Made by a program: the position numbers and the translations under genes
Source of the DNA: Anaerolineales bacterium
Lineage (GTDB): Bacteria; Chloroflexota; Anaerolineae; Anaerolineales; Villigracilaceae
Assembly: GCA_030583925.1 (NCBI GenBank)
Contig: CP129482.1
Coordinates: forward strand, 1,054,001-1,118,000
Direction: 5' to 3'
Length of the DNA: 64,000 nucleotides
Part shown: one piece after another, positions 17,536-25,470 of the stretch
Layout of the letters: each line of letters starts with the position of its first letter
Numbering within the stretch: position 1 is the stretch's first letter
Notes under the pieces: generated by a model
The model's input: only the letters and a program-made list of their open reading frames with translations
Databases searched by the model: none
What the model was told of the DNA's origin: nothing

Positions 17536-18510
17536 CCTCAATTCATTAAAGGTTGCGTCGTTGTACTAACACAACTTTTCATTATCCTTGCCGCTTCCTG
17601 CACTCCAGCGCCGACGAAAGAACCAGTCCCAACTCTAACAGCGACTGCGGCTATTCCAACATTTTCCCCGACAATTATTCCGCTTCCGACTTCAACGAAC
17701 ACGACGATTCCTCCTACATTAACTTCGACCTCCACGCCGATTCCCTGCGACCCTCACACTGCCGATTTCTGCATCACCGACGGACATTTCATCCTCCAGC
17801 GTCCAATCCACCCGCCTGCCAATGATTCGGTGGATCGCACATATCCCTTCGGTTCTACCGCGAATGGGGCGCGTGATCCGCATCGTGGCGTGGAATTCAT
17901 CAATGGTTTGGGCATTCCCGTCTACGCGGCGGGGGATGGCGTTGTCCTCTTTGCTGGTCCAGACGATGTTGCGATCTACTCTCCCTGGACAATTTTTTAC
18001 GGAAACCTTGTGGTGATTCAGCACGAGAATGACTTGTTCACGCTGTACGCGCATCTCTCGAAAATTGACGTTCGGACGGGAGATGAAATCAAAGCGGGCG
18101 AGCAGATCGGCGAGGTGGGACGAAGCGGGGTTGCCATTGGCAGTCACCTCCACTTTGAAGTCCGCCGCGGCGACGCGGCAGATTACTTTTCGATGGTCAA
18201 TCCCGAATTGTGGCTGATTCCGAGCAAACCAGATTTTGGGGCGTTATCAATTTCGATACAAGACACGAGTTCAGCATTTCAAAGTGCCAGCCTTACACTT
18301 CAGCAATATTCAGCAGATGGCGAAGTCCTTGGATTGAATTATCTTGAAACGTACTATCCGCCGTTAGCGCTTGGTGAAGAGAATTTGGGAATCGGCGATT
18401 TATCCGCTGGGCGGTATCGCATCACATTCATTCACAACGGCGTTTTTTATGAACGGTGGGTTGAAGTACAATCGGGAAAACTTACGGAAGTTGTGATTAT
18501 CGTCAAATAA
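17491..18510 (+). CDS. M23 (LytM-like) peptidase lipoprotein
   Basis: A 339-residue exported protein. The GTG at 17491 is preferred because GGAGGA at the end of ftcD lies seven bases before it; the coding start is two bases from the ftcD stop. The signal sequence ends in a lipobox (IILAASC), then a Pro/Thr linker. The M23 domain (about 95-240) has PHRGVEF, where the usual zinc-binding HxxxD has Glu instead of Asp, and HLHFEVR. The C-terminal 90 residues are a beta domain. Probably a peptidoglycan endopeptidase or a regulator with altered metal binding. The N-terminal 16 residues come from the repeat element. Confidence 0.88.
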   Translation: MSLRGVARSATTKQSPQFIKGCVVVLTQLFIILAASCTPAPTKEPVPTLTATAAIPTFSPTIIPLPTSTNTTIPPTLTSTSTPIPCDPHTADFCITDGHFILQRPIHPPANDSVDRTYPFGSTANGARDPHRGVEFINGLGIPVYAAGDGVVLFAGPDDVAIYSPWTIFYGNLVVIQHENDLFTLYAHLSKIDVRTGDEIKAGEQIGEVGRSGVAIGSHLHFEVRRGDAADYFSMVNPELWLIPSKPDFGALSISIQDTSSAFQSASLTLQQYSADGEVLGLNYLETYYPPLALGEENLGIGDLSAGRYRITFIHNGVFYERWVEVQSGKLTEVVIIVK

Positions 18511-18541
18511 GGTGACTGTCACCTGAAAATTCGGAGGAATT

Positions 18542-19096
18542 ATGGGACTCAAACCCGACCACTGGATTCGCAAGATGGCGCTTGAACAAAAGATGATCGA
18601 ACCGTTTGTTGACAAACAGGTTCGGCAAGGGGTTATTTCCTATGGCGTTTCGTCGTATGGATACGACATCCGCGTGGCGGATGAATTCATGATCTTTACT
18701 AACGTCCATTCCGCTATCGTTGACCCCAAAAACTTCGATCCGAAATCCATGTTCGAGTTCAAAGGCGACGTGTGTGTCATCCCGCCCAACTCTTTCGCCT
18801 TGGCGCGGACGGTTGAGTATTTCCGCATCCCGCGCAAGGTGTTGACGGTTTGTTTGGGCAAATCCACGTATGCGCGTTGCGGGCTGATCGTCAATGTCAC
18901 ACCGTTCGAGCCAGAGTGGGAGGGCTACGTCACGCTTGAAATCTCAAACACCACGCCGCTCCCCGCGAAGATTTATGCTAACGAGGGCTTGGCGCAAGTC
19001 CTATTCTTTGAAGCGGACGAGGAGTGCGAGGTCTCGTACGCGGATAAGAAGGGGAAGTATCAGGGACAACAGACGATTGTCCTGCCGAAGGTGTAA
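18542..19096 (+). CDS. dcd: dCTP deaminase
   Basis: A 184-residue dUTPase-fold enzyme converting dCTP to dUTP for dTMP synthesis. Motifs: [28 protein letters not shown], the [37 protein letters not shown] core (catalytic Glu in EGYVTLE) and AQVLFFEAD. Full length, with GGAGGAATT just before the ATG. The convergent neighbour begins 52 bp downstream; that gap contains an inverted repeat, CTCGCTGT (19104-19111) and ACAGCGAG (19125-19132), without a T tract. Confidence 0.96.
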   Translation: MGLKPDHWIRKMALEQKMIEPFVDKQVRQGVISYGVSSYGYDIRVADEFMIFTNVHSAIVDPKNFDPKSMFEFKGDVCVIPPNSFALARTVEYFRIPRKVLTVCLGKSTYARCGLIVNVTPFEPEWEGYVTLEISNTTPLPAKIYANEGLAQVLFFEADEECEVSYADKKGKYQGQQTIVLPKV

Positions 19097-19148
19097 CAAA
19101 GTGCTCGCTGTTGACGATGCGGCTACAGCGAGAGGTAAGGTGGAAGCC

Positions 19149-20609
19149 TTAAACCACGCTCTTTGCAACCTGTTCGCCGTATCCTAACAACGCTTTCACC
19201 ATCTCCTGCGTTCTTCCCTCGGCGTAGACGCGTAGCACCGGCTCTGTTCCCGATGGGCGGATGAGCAGCCACGAATCGTCCGCCATGATGTATTTCACGC
19301 CGTCGCGCTGACTGACTTCGGAAACTTTCTCGCCTCCGATCTCAGTGGGAGCCTGATTCGTGAGAAACTCGCCCATCTCTTTCTTGGCGACAGGACGGCT
19401 GAGACGCAAGTCGGTGCGTTCGTAAAAAGCGGGACCGACATCCGCAAGCAACTCATCCACTAAGCCTTGCAGTGTTTTTCCAGATTTAGCGATCATCTCC
19501 ACGAGTAACAAGCCCATGACCGGACCGTCGCCTTCGGGGATGTGTCCCTTGAACGAGATGCCGCCCGATTCCTCGCCGCCAAGCAACACATCCTCTTGCA
19601 TCATGTAATCCGCGATGTGGTTGAAGCCGACAGGCGTTTCGTACAATTTCAAGCCGTAACGTTTTGCCAAGCGATCGATCATGCGCGTTGTCGAAACCGT
19701 GCGGACGACCGCGCCGCTCCAACCGCGCGTTTCCACGAGATATTTCAATGAAAGAGCCATGATCTTGTGCGGGTCAACGAACGCGCCGCGCTCGTCCATC
19801 GCGCCGATGCGGTCCGCGTCGCCGTCGGTGACGATGCCGAAGTTGCCCATCCCCGCGCTGATGGCGGAGGCGAGCGCGCCGAGATTTTTGGCAATCGGTT
19901 CCGGGTGGACGCCGCCAAAGCCCGGGTTCATCTCGCCGCGAATTTCGGAAATCTCGCATCCCGTCCCTTGCAAAAACGATTTGATCACGCCGCGCCCCGA
20001 ACCGAACATGGCGTCCACGACGAAGCGCTGAGGGTTGTCCGCGATGGCGTCGGTGTCAATCAACTTCCGCAGGTGATCGAAGTACGCGGGCAGTGGGTTG
20101 AACTTTTGAATCAACCCCGCCTCGCGGGCTTTTTTGAAATCCATCAGGTTGGGTCCACGCGCTTGTTGCTCGTTGTCGTTGATGTACACTTCCACGCGGC
20201 GGCATTGTTCGGGCAGTGCAGAGCCGCCGAACGCGCCTTTGAGTTTGACTCCGTTGTAGCGCGGCGCGTTGTGCGAAGCGGTGATCATCACGCCCGCGAT
20301 GGCGTGATTGTTTTTCACCGCGTACGAAATGGCAGGCGTCGGCGAATCGGATTGGGCGAGCAGGACGGTGAATCCGTTGGCGGCGAGGACGCGGGCAACC
20401 TCCCCGGCGAAACGATCGGAGAGGAAGCGGGTGTCGAATCCCACGACGATTTTTTTCGGGTCGGGTGCGTGTTCGCTTCCGCTCGCTTTATCCCAATGTT
20501 CCGAGCCGACTGCGTCTGCAATTGCTTGCGCGACAATGCGAAGATTGTCGAAAGTGAACGAGTCCGAGATGACGGCTCTCCAGCCGTCGGTTCCAAAGTG
20601 AATGGGCAT
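19149..20609 (-). CDS. Phosphoglucomutase/phosphomannomutase family protein
   Basis: A 486-residue alpha-D-phosphohexomutase that interconverts sugar 1- and 6-phosphates. It has HFGTDGWRA at the N-terminus, the phosphoserine loop ITASHNAPRYNG, the metal loop TDGDADRIGA, the sugar-binding loop GGEESGGISF and the phosphate-binding RPSGTEPVLRVYAEG. Whether it prefers glucose, mannose or glucosamine phosphate cannot be told; it could feed the polysaccharide locus. AAAGGAAATC precedes the ATG. Confidence 0.93.
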   Translation of the reverse strand: MPIHFGTDGWRAVISDSFTFDNLRIVAQAIADAVGSEHWDKASGSEHAPDPKKIVVGFDTRFLSDRFAGEVARVLAANGFTVLLAQSDSPTPAISYAVKNNHAIAGVMITASHNAPRYNGVKLKGAFGGSALPEQCRRVEVYINDNEQQARGPNLMDFKKAREAGLIQKFNPLPAYFDHLRKLIDTDAIADNPQRFVVDAMFGSGRGVIKSFLQGTGCEISEIRGEMNPGFGGVHPEPIAKNLGALASAISAGMGNFGIVTDGDADRIGAMDERGAFVDPHKIMALSLKYLVETRGWSGAVVRTVSTTRMIDRLAKRYGLKLYETPVGFNHIADYMMQEDVLLGGEESGGISFKGHIPEGDGPVMGLLLVEMIAKSGKTLQGLVDELLADVGPAFYERTDLRLSRPVAKKEMGEFLTNQAPTEIGGEKVSEVSQRDGVKYIMADDSWLLIRPSGTEPVLRVYAEGRTQEMVKALLGYGEQVAKSVV

Positions 20610-20622
20610 GATTTCCTTTGCC

Positions 20623-20692
20623 TGTCATTCTGAGCGAAGCGAAGAATCTCCATGATGGTCACAGAGGCTCTTCGCTAGCGCGTAGAATGACA
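20623..20692. repeat. Short palindromic element (TGTCATTCTGAGCG family)
   Basis: A 70-bp element between two minus-strand genes. The left end TGTCATTCTGAGCG (20623-20636) matches, imperfectly inverted, CGCGTAGAATGACA (20679-20692). The internal GAAGAATCTC is shared with the element near 62552. Confidence 0.75.
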
Positions 20693-20701
20693 TATGTGAA
20701 A

Positions 20702-22012
20702 TTATGGCGTTGCAGTGATTTCCGGCGTGGACGTGGGCTGCCAATCGGGGATGGGTGTGGCGGTGACGAGCAGACTTTGAATCATCCACCCCTCCACGCG
20801 CACATCGTTGACGATGGCAAATACATGCACCCAGATCACGCCGTTCACTTCCTGAAAATCGTTGGGGATGATGGTGACGGTCGCACCGTTGCCTAACGTT
20901 GCAAGGACTTTGCCGCCCGGCTTTTCTCGGATAAAGGCTCCGCCTCCTTCCGCTGCGCGGATTTGGGCAATGATGGGAGTGGGTTCGGCTGTGACGGTTG
21001 ATGTGAACGTCTGCGTAGGCGGAATCGCCGACGGTTGAGTCGGGCGGGGCGTGCGCGTTGGAGTTTGCGTTGGCACACCGATGAAGACAGTCGCTGGCGG
21101 AGTCTGCGATGGGGAAGCGGTGGGAACGAGCGCAAGTGTAGAGGTCGCCGCCGCTGGCGAAGCAGGCTGACCCTGAGTCTGATCGAACGGAGGAGGTGTG
21201 GCGAGTCCCGCTTGAATCCCGATCCATTGACCGAAGCCGGTCAGAATCGTTATCGCGGCGATGACGAGGATCAATAAAACAGCGGTCAGTGAGATGCCGC
21301 TGAAGTTCACGGGATAGAAACGCAAAAAGAATAATGAAAGGATGGCGAGGAAGGTCGCCCATGAAAAGTGCGCGAGGAAAACGAGCAAGCCTTGGGGCCA
21401 GATCTCGCTGACGCCGCTGCCTAAGCCGAAACCTGCCGCGCAAAGCGGAAGGAAAAATTCATACGCGACGAGCGCGCTGGGGAGGTAGGGGCGTTGCTCC
21501 GAACGGACGAATGAAATGGTCAGCACCACTGCGCCGATGGTCAGCGTGACGAAATCGGGCCACCACAAGCGGCTGTGGGTGAAGGCTTCGTTAAAGTTGA
21601 GCGGACCAAAGACGCGTGAGGCAAAACCTGCCAGCAAGCCGCTGATGAAGATGAGGAACGAGCTCAACAATAACGCGGCGAAGGTTTGCAGGAAAAAACG
21701 CGTCGAGCCGGCGATGGCGGCGAGTGAGAATCCGATCCATGGCGTGAGCACCGGCGCGACGAGGATTCCGAAGATGAGCAACGCTTGCGAGTTGACGAAA
21801 TATCCCGCGCCGAGGATCACGCCTGCCACGAGCGCGAACACAAATAATTCATACGAGGGGAAGGCGCGTTGGGCGAGATGTTCGAACAGCGCGGCGCGCC
21901 CGGCTTCGTCGGCGGGGAAGTAGGCGCGTCGTAAGGCGCGTCGTCGCCGCGCCCGCGCCGAGACAAATTCCTGTTCGGGTTCCGGTTGTGGTGGGGGGGC
22001 GTTGATGTCCAT
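20702..22012 (-). CDS. DUF389 membrane protein with C-terminal SH3-like domain
   Basis: A 436-residue protein. An Arg-rich N-terminus precedes about seven membrane helices (residues about 55-265) resembling DUF389/TIGR00341: VFALVAGVILGAGYFVNSQALLIFGILVAPVLTPWIG and on. A Pro/Thr-rich linker (about 275-345) leads to an SH3-like domain (about 345-420, with GGAFIREKPGGKVLATL). Part of the linker (FDQTQGQPAS) is encoded by a copy of a dispersed repeat at 21171-21190. Function of DUF389 is not established. Probable leaderless start, eight bases after TATAAT. Confidence 0.8.
   Translation of the reverse strand: MDINAPPPQPEPEQEFVSARARRRRALRRAYFPADEAGRAALFEHLAQRAFPSYELFVFALVAGVILGAGYFVNSQALLIFGILVAPVLTPWIGFSLAAIAGSTRFFLQTFAALLLSSFLIFISGLLAGFASRVFGPLNFNEAFTHSRLWWPDFVTLTIGAVVLTISFVRSEQRPYLPSALVAYEFFLPLCAAGFGLGSGVSEIWPQGLLVFLAHFSWATFLAILSLFFLRFYPVNFSGISLTAVLLILVIAAITILTGFGQWIGIQAGLATPPPFDQTQGQPASPAAATSTLALVPTASPSQTPPATVFIGVPTQTPTRTPRPTQPSAIPPTQTFTSTVTAEPTPIIAQIRAAEGGGAFIREKPGGKVLATLGNGATVTIIPNDFQEVNGVIWVHVFAIVNDVRVEGWMIQSLLVTATPIPDWQPTSTPEITATP
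21171..21190. repeat. Degenerate dispersed repeat inside the DUF389 gene
   Basis: CCCTGAGTCTGATCGAACGG resembles CCCTGAGCTTGTCGAAGGG at 14083-14101. It is translated in the Pro/Thr linker on the minus strand. Confidence 0.45.
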
Positions 22013-22020
22013 GCGCTTCC

Positions 22021-22026
22021 ATTATA
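22021..22026 (-). promoter_or_regulatory. Putative -10 of the DUF389 gene
   Basis: TATAAT on the minus strand, eight bases before the ATG at 22012, so the mRNA would be leaderless or nearly so. No clear -35. Confidence 0.45.
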
Positions 22027-22078
22027 CAAGGATAGAACGGCGGATGGAGGATGTGCGCGAAACTGTACAGCCTCATTA

Positions 22079-22106
22079 TTGACACGATGATTTCATCGTG
22101 TATAAT
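22079..22106 (+). promoter_or_regulatory. Consensus promoter of tRNA-Lys
   Basis: A perfect TTGACA (22079-22084), a 16-bp spacer and a perfect TATAAT (22101-22106). The tRNA begins 15 bases after the -10 box. The spacer contains a small CGATGA-TTTCATCG inverted repeat. Confidence 0.85.
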
Positions 22107-22121
22107 TTCGTCCGCATAATT

Positions 22122-22194
22122 GGCTCCGTAGCTCAATTGGCAGAGCAGTTGACTCTTAATCAATTGGTTGAGGGTTCGAGTCCCCCCGGAGTCA
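22122..22194 (+). tRNA. tRNA-Lys (CTT)
   Basis: The acceptor strands GGCTCCG and CGGAGTC pair (one G-U), the D arm is GCTC-AATTGGCAG-AGC, the anticodon stem GTTGA/TCAAT encloses CTCTTAA with anticodon CTT, and the T loop is TTCGAGT. The T stem has one A-C mismatch. Discriminator A; CCA is not encoded. Confidence 0.93.
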
Positions 22195-22207
22195 CTTGCA
22201 AATCGCA

Positions 22208-22239
22208 CAGCCTCCTTTGTTGGAGGCTGTTCCATTATT
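22208..22239 (+). terminator. Hairpin terminator after tRNA-Lys
   Basis: CAGCCTCC (22208-22215) pairs with GGAGGCTG (22222-22229), loop six bases, followed by TTCCATTATT. The T tract is broken, so termination efficiency is uncertain. Confidence 0.55.
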
Positions 22240-22254
22240 GGCGTCGAATCCCTT

Positions 22255-22260
22255 TATAAT
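22255..22260 (+). promoter_or_regulatory. Putative -10 for the NusG-like gene
   Basis: TATAAT 42 bases before the ATG of the NusG paralogue; no clear -35. This could be the main promoter of the polysaccharide locus. Confidence 0.45.
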
Positions 22261-22302
22261 TCCAGCGTCCAACTCATTTTGGAGAAAGAAAGACCTCAGA
22301 GA

Positions 22303-22815
22303 ATGCCTCAACTCTGGTATGCCGTTCGCAGTAAGCCAAATAAGGAAGATTTCCTTGCTCGTCAATATGAAGCGCATGGGGTCAAGGTCTATTATCCGCG
22401 CCTGCGAGTGACGCCGGTGAATCCGCGCTCGCGTAAGAGCCGCCCGTATTTTCCCGGCTACCTTTTTGTGCAAGTTGATCTGACCGTTATCGGCGCGTCC
22501 GCGCTTCAGTGGATGGCTGGGGCGGCGAATCTGGTCAGTTTTGGCGGTGAGCCGGCTTCGGTGCCGGAAGAGTTGATCAATGCCATCGAGAAGCGCGTAG
22601 GGGAGATCAACGTCTCCAATAAAACCGGGGCAACTAACCTAAAGCGGGGGGAACCGGTCCGCATCCAAGCGGGTCCGTTTGCGGGGTATGAGGCGATCTT
22701 CGACGGTAGAATCTCAGGTCAAGAGCGGGTGCGGGTGCTCCTACGCTTCCTTGAAAAGCGGCAGGTTGCCGTGGATCTGGATGAAGATCAGGTGTTGCGT
22801 TTGAAGCGTTCTTGA
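22303..22815 (+). CDS. NusG-family antitermination factor (RfaH/LoaP-like)
   Basis: A 170-residue protein with an N-terminal NGN domain (WYAVRSKPNKEDFLARQYEAHGV...YYPR...RPYFPGYLFVQVDL, about 1-105) that binds RNA polymerase, and a C-terminal KOW domain (RGEPVRIQAGPFAGYEAIF, about 115-170). The core nusG normally sits with secE and ribosomal protein genes; this copy heads a polysaccharide locus, like RfaH- and LoaP-type paralogues that let polymerase read long operons. The start at 22303 follows GGAGAAAG. That it controls the following 40 kb is inference from position. Confidence 0.85.
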   Translation: MPQLWYAVRSKPNKEDFLARQYEAHGVKVYYPRLRVTPVNPRSRKSRPYFPGYLFVQVDLTVIGASALQWMAGAANLVSFGGEPASVPEELINAIEKRVGEINVSNKTGATNLKRGEPVRIQAGPFAGYEAIFDGRISGQERVRVLLRFLEKRQVAVDLDEDQVLRLKRS

Positions 22816-23001
22816 AGCGGGTATTACCGAAGGGGGAGTGTCGCTTGAAATGGTGAAAAGTAACCTTTTTTGAGTCGGGTCGTCATGCAACAGCCTTTGA
22901 TAGAGGCTATTGATTAATATCTGCGCCATAGCGAGGAGGATTGGCGAATTGACAAGTGACGCGTAATTTTTTACCCGTTTATTGTGATGAGGAGTTATGA
23001 G
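22816..23001 (+). promoter_or_regulatory. Leader region between the NusG paralogue and the glycan genes
   Basis: 186 non-coding bases. A hairpin AGCCT-TTGATAG-AGGCT lies at 22892-22908, preceded by AAAAGTAACCTTTTTT. A TTGACA is present near 22950 without a matching -10. This could hold a recruitment or termination site for the NusG-like factor; nothing more specific can be seen. Confidence 0.3.
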
Positions 23002-24516
23002 ATGTTGAATGCAGAGTCGAATATGGAGAAGATTCAAAGGGTGTCTCTCGGTAAAAAGATCGGCAAGGTTAATTCTCTCCTCCCAATGCAATCTCAATGG
23101 GGAGTGTATCGTATCGCGTTGATCGTGATGGATATTTTCATGGTCAATGTGGCGTTTCAACTCGCTTATACTCTGCGGTTTAACGTCCCCTACTTTACTT
23201 TTTTTAACCAGACGGTGGAGGTCTCGCCGGAATACTATCTGAACTTTGTTGCCACGGCTTCCATAATTTGGCTGGTGAACTTTGCCCTCAACGGCTTATA
23301 TTCTAAGCAAAACCTATTGGGTGGTACCCGCGAATATTCGCTGGTCTTCCGCTCGTCTACAGTCGGCTTTATGTTGATCGTGATCGCGGGATTCTTGCAG
23401 GCTTCGCTCTTGATCGCGCGCGGTTGGTTATTGATGGCGTGGGTGTTTACATTCATGTTCGTTGCGATAGGCCGTTTCATTCTTCGACGGGTTATTTATT
23501 TTCTCCGTCGTCAGGGATTTTTTCTCACCCCGGCGGTGATCGTCGGCGCGAATCAAGAAGGGCGCTGGCTTGCCGAGCAACTCCAAAAATGGGAAACTTC
23601 GGGCTTGCACATCGTCGGCTTCGTGGATAAAAAGGTCGCGGTCACAACCCCGCTCTACAATAATCTCATAAATCTCGGTACAGTGGATCAGTTGGGCGAG
23701 ATCATTGAACAGTTCCGCATCGGCGAGGTGATTCTCGCTTCTAGCGCGATCTCCACCCGGGATTACTTGATGGAGATCTTCAAAAAATACGGCGTTTCCG
23801 ACAAGGTCAACTTGCGGATGTCCTCTGGGTTGTATGAGGTGATCACCACCGGCATGACGGTGGACGAGTTCGCTTATGTTCCGCTGATGCAAGTCCATAA
23901 AGTGAGATTGACCGGTACAGACATCGTCCTAAAAACTGTTCTGGACTATGTTCTATCTTTTGTTGGTTTGGTTATAATCAGCCCGTTGTTCTTGTCCATT
24001 GCCGCGGCGGTAAAGTTGACCTCGCCGGGTCCGATTTTCCACAAACGGCGCGTGATGGGTTTAAACGGAAAGCAGTTCGATGCGCTAAAATTCCGATCCA
24101 TGGTCGTGAACGGCGATGAGGTTCTCGAGCAACACCCCGAACTTCAAGAGGAGTTGGCTCAGAATCACAAACTAAAAAATGATCCGCGCATTACATCAAT
24201 TGGCGTATTTCTTCGGAAATACAGTCTTGATGAATTGCCGCAACTCATTAATGTGCTGCGAGGCGGGATGTCTCTCGTTGGTCCTCGCATGATCTCGCCG
24301 GAGGAAGTGGCGATGTACAAGCAGTTCGATATGAACCTGTTGACCGTAAAACCCGGCATGACCGGCTTGTGGCAGGTCAGCGGGCGTTCGGATGTTTCCT
24401 ACGATGAACGAGTTCGCATGGATATGTATTACATTCGTAACTGGAGCATCTGGCTGGATCTTCAAATCCTCACTCAAACAATCCCTGTTGTTTTCAAGGG
24501 TCGCGGCGCGTACTAA
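23002..24516 (+). CDS. Polyprenyl-phosphate sugar-1-phosphate transferase (WcaJ/CpsE-like)
   Basis: A 504-residue integral membrane enzyme that starts the repeat unit by placing a sugar phosphate on undecaprenyl phosphate. Four N-terminal helices (about 25-145), a CoA_binding_3/NAD-like domain (about 165-290: PAVIVGANQEGRWLAEQL), a membrane helix at about 310-335, and the catalytic bacterial sugar transferase domain: SPGPIFHKRRVMGLNGK, ALKFRSM, LRKYSLDELPQLINVLRGGMSLVGPR and KPGMTGLWQVSGRS. The ATG at 23002 is chosen for AGGAG six bases upstream. Probably glucose- or galactose-1-phosphate. Confidence 0.95.
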   Translation: MLNAESNMEKIQRVSLGKKIGKVNSLLPMQSQWGVYRIALIVMDIFMVNVAFQLAYTLRFNVPYFTFFNQTVEVSPEYYLNFVATASIIWLVNFALNGLYSKQNLLGGTREYSLVFRSSTVGFMLIVIAGFLQASLLIARGWLLMAWVFTFMFVAIGRFILRRVIYFLRRQGFFLTPAVIVGANQEGRWLAEQLQKWETSGLHIVGFVDKKVAVTTPLYNNLINLGTVDQLGEIIEQFRIGEVILASSAISTRDYLMEIFKKYGVSDKVNLRMSSGLYEVITTGMTVDEFAYVPLMQVHKVRLTGTDIVLKTVLDYVLSFVGLVIISPLFLSIAAAVKLTSPGPIFHKRRVMGLNGKQFDALKFRSMVVNGDEVLEQHPELQEELAQNHKLKNDPRITSIGVFLRKYSLDELPQLINVLRGGMSLVGPRMISPEEVAMYKQFDMNLLTVKPGMTGLWQVSGRSDVSYDERVRMDMYYIRNWSIWLDLQILTQTIPVVFKGRGAY

Positions 24517-24537
24517 ATTACCAAAAGGATGGTTTAC

Positions 24538-25470
24538 ATGGCAAAAATAGTAGTAACGGGTGGGGCTGGATTCATCGGGTCTCATGTGGTTGATCTGTTT
24601 CTTGAAAAAGGATTCGAGGTCGTTATTTTGGACGATCTGTCCACTGGGCGCGCCTCTAACCTCAACCCAAAGGCGAAGTTCTACAAAATGGATATCCGCG
24701 ACCCGAAGGTGCGAGAAATCTTCGAAGCGGAACGACCGGATTTCATCAGTCACCATGCGGCGCAAATGGACGTTCGCCGTTCGGTGGCTCAACCGCTTTT
24801 CGACGCGGATGTCAATATCCTTGGTTCGATCAACCTGATTGAATGCGCCAAAGAATTCGGAGTGAAGCGTTTTATCTATATATCCACCGGCGGCGCGGTA
24901 TACGGCGAGCCCGAATATGTCCCTTGTGACGAGGCGCATCCCATCAATCCGATCTGTCAGTACGGCGCAAGTAAACATACCGTTGAACATTATCTGTTTA
25001 TGTATCACGTCAATTACGGGTTGAAATTCACGGTGTTGCGATACCCGAATGTGTTCGGTCCGCGGCAGGATCCGCATGGCGAGGCAGGCGTAGTGGCGAT
25101 CTTTACTGGCAAAATGATGGCGGGCGAGCCGGTGGTCGTCAATGGAGACGGTGAGCAGACGCGTGATTTTGTCTACGTGGGCGATTGCGCGCAAGCCAAT
25201 TATCTCGCGGCGACAGTGGATCATCAGCCGGGTATTTACAATATCGGTTGGGGAGTTCCGACCTCGGTGAATCAGATTTTCTCGGCATTGGCAAAAGCCA
25301 CAGATTACAAACTGCCAGTCGCGTATGGACCGGCAAAGGTCGGAGAGACGCGCCATATCTATCTCAATGCAACCAAAGCGCGAAACGACCTCGGTTGGTC
25401 CGCTACTGTCCCTCTCGATGAAGGGATGAGGAAGACCGTCGAGTATTTCAAGGTTGCGGAGCAGGCTTGA
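24538..25470 (+). CDS. NAD-dependent epimerase, GalE-like
   Basis: A 310-residue extended SDR. TGGAGFIGSHVVD is the NAD-binding glycine motif; a Ser/Thr (YISTGGAVYG) and YGASK (Tyr-x-x-x-Lys) form the catalytic centre. It most resembles UDP-glucose 4-epimerase-like enzymes, giving a UDP-sugar precursor. The start at 24538 is chosen over 24529 because AAAGGA lies eight bases before it. Its stop overlaps the next start. Confidence 0.9.
   Translation: MAKIVVTGGAGFIGSHVVDLFLEKGFEVVILDDLSTGRASNLNPKAKFYKMDIRDPKVREIFEAERPDFISHHAAQMDVRRSVAQPLFDADVNILGSINLIECAKEFGVKRFIYISTGGAVYGEPEYVPCDEAHPINPICQYGASKHTVEHYLFMYHVNYGLKFTVLRYPNVFGPRQDPHGEAGVVAIFTGKMMAGEPVVVNGDGEQTRDFVYVGDCAQANYLAATVDHQPGIYNIGWGVPTSVNQIFSALAKATDYKLPVAYGPAKVGETRHIYLNATKARNDLGWSATVPLDEGMRKTVEYFKVAEQA

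Noticed and set aside
19767..20633. 288-codon plus-strand open frame
   Set aside because: Antisense shadow of the phosphohexomutase gene, which has all its family motifs.
22122..22240. tRNA-Lys as an integration site for the polysaccharide locus
   Set aside because: No integrase gene and no second copy of the tRNA 3' end was noticed in the window; the right end of the locus is not visible.
24196..25356. 386-codon minus-strand open frame across the sugar transferase end and epimerase
   Set aside because: Antisense shadow of two clear plus-strand genes; His/Arg-rich with no motif.
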